From: Anaerolineae bacterium
GTDB lineage: Bacteria; Chloroflexota; Anaerolineae; 4572-78; J111
Reading direction: 5' to 3'
Assembly (NCBI GenBank): GCA_020433805.1
Contig: JAGRBZ010000001.1
Location: 19,273 to 83,272 of the forward strand
Length of the DNA stretch: 64,000 nucleotides
In this document: positions 19,945-28,874 of the stretch, one piece after another
Layout: every line of letters starts with the position of its first letter
How positions within the stretch are numbered: position 1 is the first letter of the stretch
Notes under the pieces: model-generated
Told to the model about the DNA's origin: nothing
Seen by the model: only the letters and a program-made list of their open reading frames with translations
Database searches by the model: none
Made by a program: the position numbers and the translations under genes

Positions 19945-22900
19945 ATGGCCAGAGATAAGGAAGATAAGTCCCTTAATATTATTGATCACCAAAACGGTCA
20001 CACGAAAGTAAACGGGTTTGAGCGTTTTTTTGACCTATCTCTGGATATGCTCTGTATTATTGATAGAGACGGTTATTTTAAGCACGTTAACTCTGCTTTC
20101 GAACATACGTTAGGTTGGTCTGCTCAGGATCTGCTTGCGAAACCGTTTGTTGAATTTCTTCATGCAGACGATGTTGCAGAAGCTGAAAACGCAGTAAAAA
20201 AGTTCGATCAAAATGCTGAAATATTTCAATTTGAATGCCGATTTGTTTGCCAAAATGGCTTGTACAAATGGTTAGTTTGGAAGGTTCAACCGACTCAAGA
20301 TGAAACCGGCTACGCAGTTGTCCGCGATGTGACTATATTTAGACAAACGGAAGCCGCGTTGGAAGGGAGCGAAGCACGTTTCCATCGTTTTGTCTCTTCT
20401 TTAGGTGATCATATTTATGTAACAGAGTTTACGACTAAAGGAGAGCAAATCAATCAGTATATCTCGCCCAATGTAGAAAGTTTGACTGGGCACTGTGTTG
20501 AGAAATTAACAAATGATTGGGAATTCTGGGGTCAGACCATAATCCACCCGGATGACAAGGGCAAAGCTGCACGTCAAGCGAAAAGATTTTCTGAGGGTTT
20601 AGATAGCGAGATTGAGTATCGAATAGTTCATGCTGATGGCCGAGTCATTTGGGTGCGTGATAGCGGACGGGTAGAGGTTGATGCTCAAAATCGCAGCCTA
20701 ATTGTTTACGGCGTGGTTAGCGATATTACCTCACGCAAGGTTGCTGAAGAGCAGCTCAAACAGCGAGAAGAACGTACCAGCCTGCTCAACAAAATTACCG
20801 CGCAAGTGTCAAAGGATCCACGTGAGCAGCTATCAGAAGCATTAGGCCTCACGCTTCAGTTACTTGATCTAGATATTGGTATTATTAGCCAGGTAGAAGG
20901 AACGCTTTACACAATCAAATATTTTTACGCACCGAACGTTGACCTCGAAAAAGGACAAACGTTTGAGTTAGGCGATACGTATTGCAATATAACGCTACAA
21001 GCCAACGGTATTATCGCAATAGATCATATGCAAGTATCCCGGTATCGCCAGCATCCTTGCTATGGCATCTTTAAACTAGAAGCCTATATTGGTATACCCA
21101 TAGTTGTACATAACAATGTCTATGGTACGCTTAACTTCTCCAGTTCTACCCCAAAAACATTCACCTCTGCCGATCGGGATTTTCTAAAACTTCTGGCAAG
21201 TTGGGTTGGAGCAGTTATTGAGCGTATTCAAGCCGAAGAAACATTGCAAGACAGTGAAGCACGTCTTTCTGAGGCGCAGCGTATGGCTAAGTTAGGGACT
21301 TGGGATTGGGATATTCGGAAAAATCAAGTCGTCTGGTCTGACCAACTGTATGAAATATTGGGGGTAGCTCGATCAACCAATGTCTCTAATGAACTGTATC
21401 AAGATCTGATCCATCCCGACGATAAAGAACAAGTTCGTCGCGCGCTCGATAACTCTTTGAAATCAGAGAGAACAGCTTATGAATTTGAACATCGGCTTGT
21501 GCGTAGGAATGGTGAAGTGCGCTACATCGCCGGTATTAGCCGTATCCAAAGGGATAAAGACAATCAACCTATCCGCATGATTGGTGTTGCTCAAGACGTA
21601 ACCGAGCGAAAGTTGGCGGAAGAAACAATTAAAAAGCAGAATGTTGAATTAACACTACGTGAAGATAAATTGCGCCAGAATGTTGAAAAATTACAGGCTA
21701 CCCAGAATGAAATGTCCAGGGTCTATGCGGAGTTAAAACAGCAGTCTGACCAAATGGGACTAGTACAACAGGTTGCCCGCATTGGAGCCTGGGAAATTAG
21801 TGTTGATAGTCACGCTGTGCAGTGGAATGACATGATGTTCGACATTTTTAGAATGCCGAAGCGTGAACAACCTCCTGAGTTATATGAATTAACAGAATTT
21901 ATTCACCCTGATGATCGAGAGCTTTATAAAACCAATTTGCAACTGCTTTTGCGTCAAGGTGTCCGATTAGACCAGGAGATGAAACTTCTTAAAGATGAGG
22001 AAGTAGTCCACGTTTATGTTGCAGGGTTGGCTCAGTTTGACTCTCGACAAAAAGTAACCAAGGTATTTGGTTTATTTCAGGATATAACAAAGCGAAAGCA
22101 AGTTGAAGAAACGCTGCGGGAAAGTGAGGCAAGCCTTTCAGAAGCCCAACAGATTGCTAAACTAGGAACGTGGACTTGGGACATCATCCCCGATAAAATA
22201 TTGTGGAGTGATCAATTCTGTAAAATTTTTGGAGTCGATCCTGATATTTTGCCCGATTTCGATACATTCCAACGTTTAATACATCCTGATGATCGAAATT
22301 ATGTAGTACAGACTATTCAGGATGCACTACAATCGGGTGCTCCCTCTTATACCGTTGAACATCGAATTATCTGCGAAGATGGACAGGAGAAATTTATTGC
22401 CGGTATTGGTCATGTGGACTTCTCAAAAGAGGGTCAGCCAGTTAAATTAATTGGGGTAGCTCAGGATATTACGGATCAGAAGCGCTCGGAAGCTGTTTTA
22501 GCCAAACAGGCCCGCGAACTCGAGACTGTATCTAAAATTGCCACAACGGTTTCAACAATCTCTGAACCCAACCTTATGCTTCAGACTGTAGTGGATTTGA
22601 CGAAGGATAATTTTAATCTTGACCACGTTCAGATTTATCTGTTCGATGAAACCGGCGAGCAATTAACATTATCTGCTGCTTCAGGTAATGCCAGTAACGC
22701 AAATATTTCTAAAAATGAAGCAATTTTACTTGATGACCATTGTTCTCTTATAGCACAGGTAGCCCGTGAACGACGGGGAATTACAGTTAATTCTATCGAT
22801 GGTGACAGTATTATCAATAGTTCTCAAACAAAGGTGCCTTCCAGTGGTTCGGAGCTAGCTGTGCCAATTATGACAGGCGAGCAGGTGCTTGGGGTATTGG

Positions 22901-25900
22901 TCATGCGATCTGCCAAATTAGACGAATTCGCTGATGAGCACGTACGTGTCGAAATGACGTTGGCTTCTCAGGTTGCGGTTGCTTTGCAAAATGCTCGCTC
23001 TTTTGAAAAATCAGAAATTGCGCTGCAAGAACTGAATGCTTTAACCCGCCGTCTAACGAGAGAAGGATGGGATGATTTTCTCGATTATCAGCAAAACTCT
23101 GAAGTGGGTTACTTCTACGATCTTAAACAGCTTTCTCCCCTTAAGAAAACCGGAATTTCAACAAACGGGGAAATAGCTTTCGATTATCCGCTCGTTACGC
23201 AGGGCGAGATAATTGGACAACTCGAACTAACCGATCCTCAACTGCCTGATGAAGATGCGTTAGAAATTGTCGAGGCAGTTGCCGCCCGTTTAAGCACCCA
23301 TCTGGAAAACCTGCGCCTTTCGGAGCAAACGCAGCGTGCCTTAATGGAACAGCAACAGGCCAGATTGCTTCTTAACAAACGGGTCAAAGAACTTAACTGC
23401 CTTAGCGATATTGGTCGTAAAATTTCTGAAGCGCCTTCCATAATCGAACTCCTTATGTGGATTGCTGATAGAATTCCGTCGACAATGCAATATCCGGAGC
23501 TGTGTCAGGTAGCCATACAATATCAAGGTGAATTTTATGGTTCATCAGAGGCTGTGCAGATACCTTCGCAAATTGTAAGCACCTTGAGTGTCGAGGGGAA
23601 GATTGTCGGCAAAATATATATTGCTTATAAAGAAAAACGCGCTTTCTTAGATGAAGAGAGCACCCTTTTGGGAGGAATAGCTACACGGGTAAGTAGTTAT
23701 TTGGAAACCCGCTATCTATTTGATCAAACTCAGTCAGCCTTAGCCAGTACTGAAGCGCTTTACATGGTTGGACAAGTGATTAGTCGTTTAGATAGTGCTG
23801 AAACTATTATGCAAGATACAGCCGCCGTTTTGGTTGATCAACTGGGCTATGAAAGTTCGTGGTTGGCTATCATCAACGAAAAGGAGAAGACCCTCGATGT
23901 GATTGCCGGAGCCGGCCAAAGAATAACAGAACGCCTTATTAGACAGCGGTATTCGCTCGAAAAACAAACAGCGTCAAACACATTGGTGTCTAATGTGTTG
24001 GATGGGAAATCGGCAATTATCAACGATGTGATGAATGATGATCGTGCTGCACCCTTAGATGACCTGGTTAGGGCTAATCTGGGCCGAATGCTCCAAGTAC
24101 CTATTCTAATCAGCGGTAGAGTTGTAGGTGTCATTTCAGCCAGTCGTCCAATGACTAAGCCGGTGCTAACTGAGCAAGATTTGAACTTGGTAGGCGCTAT
24201 TGCTGACCAAGTTTCAATTGGCCTTCGGAATATTAAAGATATCGAACGGACGCAATCTGCACTCGAAGAGGCTCGGGTTTTCCGGCAGCTTGTTGAAGCA
24301 TCCGGTCAGGGTATTGGTATGGCTACCCTGGCAGGCGATATTACATATGTCAATTCTACAATGGCCCATATTCTCGATGAATCTGATCGGCAAGCAGTCC
24401 GTGGCGAAAATTTCATGGGGTACTATCCGCAAAATTATCAGCAATTCATGGCAGATACAGTAATCCCTTCTGTTATGGAACAGGGTCAATGGACTGGTGA
24501 AACAGTTATTCAATCGACCCACGGTAAAAAAACTCCTGTTATTGAAAACTTGTTCCTGATACGTGACGAAGTCGGTGAGCCGCTTTACATTGCGGATGTT
24601 ATTACTGATATTACGGAACGTAAACGGACAGAAGAAGCTTTACAACGAACAGCTCAGGAGAATAGCCAGCTTGTGACAGCTATCAACAGTGCGGCTATTG
24701 GTGTTACCATTAGTGATGCGACCCAGCCAGATAACCCTTTAATATTCATCAACCCAGCCTTTACCAGTATTACTGGATATGCAGCTGAGGATGTTCTGGG
24801 TAAAAATTGCCGTTTTCTGCAGGGGGCTGATACCGATCCTGAAGCTTTGACTAAGATCCGTCAGGCTATTGATGAAGAGCGTTCGATAACTGTAGAACTA
24901 TTAAACTATCGCAAAGATGGAACGGCGTTTTGGAATGAGTTAAGTATTAACCCCATTTTTGATGAGTACGGAAACCTTGTTAACTTCGTTGGCATACAGT
25001 TCGATGTCACTTTACGTAAACAGGGTGAAATTGAACGAGAACAACTTCTCGTAGAAACCCAAAAACTTTACAAAGAACGTAGTCAGGCAGAGCAAACCCT
25101 TCGTGAAAATGAGGAGCGTCTATCTGAAGCTTTAGAATTGTCTAAATTGGGATACTGGGAGTTTGATGTTGCATCTCAGGTGTTTACGTTTAACGATCCA
25201 TTTTACAGCATTTTTAGAACGACCGCTGAACAAGAAGGTGGGTATACAATGTCGGTTGAACAGTATGCCCAAAAGTTTGTTCACCCTGATGATATGCACT
25301 TGGTTGGTGAAGGAGTTCAAAAAACTCTAGAGACCAATGATCCTAATTATTCAGCTCAGCTAGAACATAGGATGATGCGCGCTGATGGAGAATTAGGTTA
25401 CATTAGCGTGCAGTTTAGTATTGAAAAAGATAGACAGGGTAATACCACAAAGTTATTGGGGATTAACCAAGACATAACCGAACGTAAATTAGCCGAAATT
25501 GAACGCGAACGGCTTCTAAATGAACAAAAAGAGACAGAACAAATTCTTCGTGAAAATGAGGAGCGACTGTCTGAAGCACTCGAAACGGCCAAATTGGGAT
25601 ACTGGGAATTTGATGTCGCTTCTCAGATGTTTACGTTTAACGATCCATTTTACAGCATTTTTAGAACGACCGCTAAACAAGAAGATGGGTACACAATGTC
25701 GGTTGAACAATATGCTCAAAGGTTTGTTCACCCTGATGATGTGAATATGGTGGGAGAAGAAACGCAAAAATCAATAGAGACAACGGATCCTAACTATTCA
25801 GCTCGACTTGAACATCGGATAATTCGCGCCGATGGGCAATTAGGTTACATAAGCGTACAGCTTAAGATTGAAAAAGATAGCCAGGGTAAGACTACAAAGA

Positions 25901-26559
25901 CATTAGGTATTAATCAAGATATAACCGAAAACAAAGTCGCTGAGATTGAACGAGAACAACTTTTAGAAGAAGTTGAAGAAGCTTATCGTCAATATGTGCG
26001 AGGCGAATGGGAGAAATTTTTAGGAGATTACGGTCAAGATAGATTGCAAATTGAACTTAATCAAGTCAATCTCGAGTCCACACAGGCTTCCAAAGAAGCG
26101 CTCCTCAAAACGCGAGATTGGGTAGCTCAGTCAGGAAAACCTAAAGTTCTTTTAGGGGCAGGTGAGAATGGGCACAGCACGGAACCGGCTATTGTTGCTC
26201 CCATTTCGCTGCGTGGCGAAACTATAGGGACCTTGAGCTTACAGGATATTGACCCCAATCGTCACTGGACTTCTGAGGAGATTGCGTTAGTGGAGACGGT
26301 TTCCGAGCAATTAGCACTTACTATTGAGAACTTACGGCTTTTTGATGATACACAGAGACAAGCGACACGTGAACAGTTGACCCGAAAAATTGCCGATAAA
26401 ATGCGTGCTTCTCCTGATATTGAGACAATTATTGAGACGGGTTTAACAGAGTTAGCTGATGTCTTGAAGGTTCCCAGAACGTATGTGAAGCTCGTTTCAG
26501 ATATGTCTTCTACAAAAGAAGCCGATGATAATGAAGTAGATAACGCCAGTTCTAAATAG
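19945..26559 (+). CDS. 2204-aa multi-PAS/GAF sensor containing a LOV-type photosensor domain
   Basis: Largest gene in the window. Approximate order: PAS1 (25-135), PAS2 (145-265), GAF1 (275-430), PAS3 (440-560), PAS4 (600-715), PAS5 (730-850), GAF2 (860-1020), degenerate GAF3 (1065-1125), GAF4 (1145-1260), GAF5 (1275-1425), PAS6 (1435-1555), LOV (1573-1693), PAS8 (1725-1850), PAS9 (1868-1995), terminal GAF (2020-2130) and the tail LRLFDDTQRQATREQ. The LOV domain has NCRFLQG with the flavin-adduct cysteine at residue 1622. PAS8 and PAS9 are near-identical tandem copies. There is no TM or output domain. ATG 19945 follows GGGGAG. It likely integrates light and small-molecule cues for a kinase acting in trans; this is inference. 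Confidence 0.9.
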   Translation: MARDKEDKSLNIIDHQNGHTKVNGFERFFDLSLDMLCIIDRDGYFKHVNSAFEHTLGWSAQDLLAKPFVEFLHADDVAEAENAVKKFDQNAEIFQFECRFVCQNGLYKWLVWKVQPTQDETGYAVVRDVTIFRQTEAALEGSEARFHRFVSSLGDHIYVTEFTTKGEQINQYISPNVESLTGHCVEKLTNDWEFWGQTIIHPDDKGKAARQAKRFSEGLDSEIEYRIVHADGRVIWVRDSGRVEVDAQNRSLIVYGVVSDITSRKVAEEQLKQREERTSLLNKITAQVSKDPREQLSEALGLTLQLLDLDIGIISQVEGTLYTIKYFYAPNVDLEKGQTFELGDTYCNITLQANGIIAIDHMQVSRYRQHPCYGIFKLEAYIGIPIVVHNNVYGTLNFSSSTPKTFTSADRDFLKLLASWVGAVIERIQAEETLQDSEARLSEAQRMAKLGTWDWDIRKNQVVWSDQLYEILGVARSTNVSNELYQDLIHPDDKEQVRRALDNSLKSERTAYEFEHRLVRRNGEVRYIAGISRIQRDKDNQPIRMIGVAQDVTERKLAEETIKKQNVELTLREDKLRQNVEKLQATQNEMSRVYAELKQQSDQMGLVQQVARIGAWEISVDSHAVQWNDMMFDIFRMPKREQPPELYELTEFIHPDDRELYKTNLQLLLRQGVRLDQEMKLLKDEEVVHVYVAGLAQFDSRQKVTKVFGLFQDITKRKQVEETLRESEASLSEAQQIAKLGTWTWDIIPDKILWSDQFCKIFGVDPDILPDFDTFQRLIHPDDRNYVVQTIQDALQSGAPSYTVEHRIICEDGQEKFIAGIGHVDFSKEGQPVKLIGVAQDITDQKRSEAVLAKQARELETVSKIATTVSTISEPNLMLQTVVDLTKDNFNLDHVQIYLFDETGEQLTLSAASGNASNANISKNEAILLDDHCSLIAQVARERRGITVNSIDGDSIINSSQTKVPSSGSELAVPIMTGEQVLGVLVMRSAKLDEFADEHVRVEMTLASQVAVALQNARSFEKSEIALQELNALTRRLTREGWDDFLDYQQNSEVGYFYDLKQLSPLKKTGISTNGEIAFDYPLVTQGEIIGQLELTDPQLPDEDALEIVEAVAARLSTHLENLRLSEQTQRALMEQQQARLLLNKRVKELNCLSDIGRKISEAPSIIELLMWIADRIPSTMQYPELCQVAIQYQGEFYGSSEAVQIPSQIVSTLSVEGKIVGKIYIAYKEKRAFLDEESTLLGGIATRVSSYLETRYLFDQTQSALASTEALYMVGQVISRLDSAETIMQDTAAVLVDQLGYESSWLAIINEKEKTLDVIAGAGQRITERLIRQRYSLEKQTASNTLVSNVLDGKSAIINDVMNDDRAAPLDDLVRANLGRMLQVPILISGRVVGVISASRPMTKPVLTEQDLNLVGAIADQVSIGLRNIKDIERTQSALEEARVFRQLVEASGQGIGMATLAGDITYVNSTMAHILDESDRQAVRGENFMGYYPQNYQQFMADTVIPSVMEQGQWTGETVIQSTHGKKTPVIENLFLIRDEVGEPLYIADVITDITERKRTEEALQRTAQENSQLVTAINSAAIGVTISDATQPDNPLIFINPAFTSITGYAAEDVLGKNCRFLQGADTDPEALTKIRQAIDEERSITVELLNYRKDGTAFWNELSINPIFDEYGNLVNFVGIQFDVTLRKQGEIEREQLLVETQKLYKERSQAEQTLRENEERLSEALELSKLGYWEFDVASQVFTFNDPFYSIFRTTAEQEGGYTMSVEQYAQKFVHPDDMHLVGEGVQKTLETNDPNYSAQLEHRMMRADGELGYISVQFSIEKDRQGNTTKLLGINQDITERKLAEIERERLLNEQKETEQILRENEERLSEALETAKLGYWEFDVASQMFTFNDPFYSIFRTTAKQEDGYTMSVEQYAQRFVHPDDVNMVGEETQKSIETTDPNYSARLEHRIIRADGQLGYISVQLKIEKDSQGKTTKTLGINQDITENKVAEIEREQLLEEVEEAYRQYVRGEWEKFLGDYGQDRLQIELNQVNLESTQASKEALLKTRDWVAQSGKPKVLLGAGENGHSTEPAIVAPISLRGETIGTLSLQDIDPNRHWTSEEIALVETVSEQLALTIENLRLFDDTQRQATREQLTRKIADKMRASPDIETIIETGLTELADVLKVPRTYVKLVSDMSSTKEADDNEVDNASSK
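24661..25020 (+). other. LOV (blue-light, flavin-binding) domain within the 2204-aa protein
   Basis: Within the coding sequence, residues ~1573-1692 match the LOV consensus: NPLIFINPAFTSITGY, then GKNCRFLQG with Cys at codon 24808-24810, then an ELLNYRKDGTAFWNEL strand and a GNLVNFVGIQFDVT end. In LOV proteins this Cys forms the light-induced adduct with FMN. None of the other PAS domains in the window has this motif. Confidence 0.85.
25117..25930 (+). repeat. tandem duplication of a PAS module (~430 bp unit)
   Basis: Two adjacent copies (about 25117-25505 and 25546-25930) encode PAS domains that differ at few positions. The stretch from TTTACGTTTAACGATCC onward is almost the same at nucleotide level in both copies. 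The linkers ENEERLSEALE are also repeated. This indicates a recent in-frame duplication inside the gene. Confidence 0.85.
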
Positions 26560-26576
26560 AATTGTGAGAATTATTT

Positions 26577-28607
26577 ATGTCTGAAGAAAAAGTTGAGGCT
26601 CAATCCGGCTCACCTTATCGAGCCGACCCCCAAATAGCTGGTGAACAGATGACGGTAGAACTGCCTGAATTTGAAAGCGCAAATAAAACAATGCCTAATG
26701 GACTAACAGTTAGACAAAAGCTATTAGTAGCCATAGGTATTATTGGCCTTACTCTGCTCGTTGTTGCTATAACAGGCCGCTCATTGGTGATATCTTTAGC
26801 CGGTGAGTTTGAGGTTTTGGCTGCAGAGACACTTGAGGAAGAGAGAGTTATTAGTCAACTTATAAAAAGCAGCCTTGCTCTGTTAAACGAAACACGTGAG
26901 TATTCGATTGAACGAAATGAAGCGACATTGGAGCAGATTGCAAACGCCAATGGAGATCTTACAACTGCATTGCAAAGTTATGGTGCTTTAGATAATTTGC
27001 AGCGTGAATTCGAAGATCAGCCACTATCAGAAAGTCTTTTTGAGGAGATCGGAGAAGATGTAAGTCAGTTACAAAGCAAATCTGAAGAGATTGTTTTGTT
27101 GCTTGATTCGGGCAATACTGATGACGAAGAATTAGAAGAAGCTTTTGAAGCGCTGGAAGATGCTGAAATAAATTTGGGACTTCGTTTGGAACAAGCTGAA
27201 GAGACATTGCAAAAAGATATGTTCACGAGGATAAATGAGATCGGAAGCCAAATAGATATGGCAGAATTGTTGATCATATTCCTGCCCTTATTGGCCTTTT
27301 GTGTATTCCTGGGGATTTTCTATTTCCTTAATCGCTCAATTGTACATCGATTGACAGCACTTGAAGCTGTTACGCAGCGTATTTCAGCGGGAGAATTAAA
27401 CATATCAGCAAATGTTGATAGTCGGGATGAAATTGGTAAATTGGCTTACGCTTTCAATATTATGACAGATAGGTTGCGAGGGCTAGTCGGAAATTTGGAA
27501 GAAAAAGTTGCAGAGCGCACATATCAGCTTGAAACCGTTGTTGAAGTTTCCCAAAAGCTAAGTAGTATTTTAGATTTATCGGATCTGATGCATGAAGTTG
27601 TTTATCTTACTAAAGAAACCTTTAATTATTACCACGTTCATATTTATCTACTCGATGAATTAGGTGAGAGTCTGGTTATGGTTGAGGGCTATGGGGAGGC
27701 CGGTGCCGAGATGAAGAAACGAGGGCACAGCATTTTACTGGCTGCCCCAAGAAGCCTGGTAGCCCGAGCGGCTCGTGAAGGAAATATTATTAGTATTGAC
27801 AATGTGCGTAAGAATCCTCATTGGTTGCCTAATCCGCTCTTGCCGGAAACACGCTCGGAGGCTGCTGTTCCTATTTATTTAGGTAGTGAAATTGTTGGAG
27901 TACTTGATGTGCAAAGTGACCATATTGCTGGTATCACTCCAGCAAGCCAAAGAATTTTAAGAGCGCTTGCCAGTCAAATCGCTACTGCCGTAGGAAACTC
28001 TCGTCTTTTTTCAAGGACTCAGGCAGCATTAGTTAAAACAGAACGTTTGCAGAGTCTCTATACGGGCGATGCTTGGCAAAGATTAACGAAAAGCATAAAC
28101 TCAAATTTTGAAATTAATCGATCTGGTTCGCTGCCACCATTGTCGGAAAAGTTTACGCCGGAAGCAGAAGCGGCTCTTCAGCAAAGACAAACGATAAACT
28201 TGAAATTAAATAATTTAGATGAGCAGAAGAATGAGCAAGATGTGGGAGAGGCGTTTAATGAAAAGGCGCACAGCATAGCCACGCCACTTATGCTTCGAAA
28301 CCAAATCATAGGGGTTCTTGGACTTCAAGATAATAATCCCAATAGACGATGGACAAGTGAAGAAATAGCACTTATTGAAGCAGTTTCGGAACAAATGAGT
28401 TTAGCTCTTGAGAATGCTCGATTGTTTGAAGAAACAAGCCGCAGAGCGAGTCGAGAGCGGCTTGTCGCGGATGTGACCCAACAAGTTTGGTCAGCAGATG
28501 AGATAGAAGCGGTAATGCGGGCAGCCGTGACCGAGTTAGGCGAAAAGTTGCAAGCATCAGAAGTGATAATTCGTCTGGGGACAGAAGCGGATTCGGTATC
28601 CTTCTAA
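26577..28607 (+). CDS. membrane HAMP-GAF receptor without kinase
   Basis: 676-aa receptor. A ~40-residue cytoplasmic N-terminus leads to TM1 (~45-70, LLVAIGIIGLTLLVVAITG), an acidic helical extracytoplasmic segment (~75-222), TM2 (~227-250, AELLIIFLPLLAFCVFLGI), HAMP (~250-305, with DSRDEIGKLAYAFNIM), GAF1 (~325-480, YYHVHIYLLDE, LLPETRSEAAVP), a degenerate GAF2 (~540-610) and the shared ALENARLFEETSRRASRER tail. The short acidic extracytoplasmic helical domain differs from the one in the 6232 paralogue, so it probably senses something else. It starts 17 bp after the previous stop. No output domain. Confidence 0.9.
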   Translation: MSEEKVEAQSGSPYRADPQIAGEQMTVELPEFESANKTMPNGLTVRQKLLVAIGIIGLTLLVVAITGRSLVISLAGEFEVLAAETLEEERVISQLIKSSLALLNETREYSIERNEATLEQIANANGDLTTALQSYGALDNLQREFEDQPLSESLFEEIGEDVSQLQSKSEEIVLLLDSGNTDDEELEEAFEALEDAEINLGLRLEQAEETLQKDMFTRINEIGSQIDMAELLIIFLPLLAFCVFLGIFYFLNRSIVHRLTALEAVTQRISAGELNISANVDSRDEIGKLAYAFNIMTDRLRGLVGNLEEKVAERTYQLETVVEVSQKLSSILDLSDLMHEVVYLTKETFNYYHVHIYLLDELGESLVMVEGYGEAGAEMKKRGHSILLAAPRSLVARAAREGNIISIDNVRKNPHWLPNPLLPETRSEAAVPIYLGSEIVGVLDVQSDHIAGITPASQRILRALASQIATAVGNSRLFSRTQAALVKTERLQSLYTGDAWQRLTKSINSNFEINRSGSLPPLSEKFTPEAEAALQQRQTINLKLNNLDEQKNEQDVGEAFNEKAHSIATPLMLRNQIIGVLGLQDNNPNRRWTSEEIALIEAVSEQMSLALENARLFEETSRRASRERLVADVTQQVWSADEIEAVMRAAVTELGEKLQASEVIIRLGTEADSVSF

Positions 28608-28634
28608 AATGAGCTCATTAAGGAAACAATAGTA

Positions 28635-28874
28635 ATGGATAAATTGAAAGCATTGTTTAGACACCCAGAGTTTCATGGGCTTTTCTTGTTTATTAGTGTA
28701 TTGCTGTTTGTTTACCCCCTATTAATTGTATTAAATCACGGTGGGACAGCAATCGTGCTTCTTTCTTTCTTTTTTCCATGGGCACTTATCATCTTGATGT
28801 TATTTGCGGTGAGCAGGAGCTATACTCCCGAAGAGAACGAGGATGTGCAAAACGGAAGGACAGACGATGTTTAA
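28635..28874 (+). CDS. small two-TM membrane protein, CbrX-like
   Basis: 79 aa with two hydrophobic helices (~15-35 and ~42-62, ending in a charged tail rich in Glu/Asp). Ribosome-binding site AAGGAA at 28620-28625. Its stop overlaps the start of the SLC5-kinase gene by 8 bp. The arrangement (small hydrophobic ORF overlapping a CbrA-type kinase gene) recalls the small CbrX ORF described upstream of cbrA in Pseudomonas. The match is by position, size and topology, not by recognisable sequence. It probably couples translation and may be a membrane partner of the kinase. Confidence 0.75.
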   Translation: MDKLKALFRHPEFHGLFLFISVLLFVYPLLIVLNHGGTAIVLLSFFFPWALIILMLFAVSRSYTPEENEDVQNGRTDDV

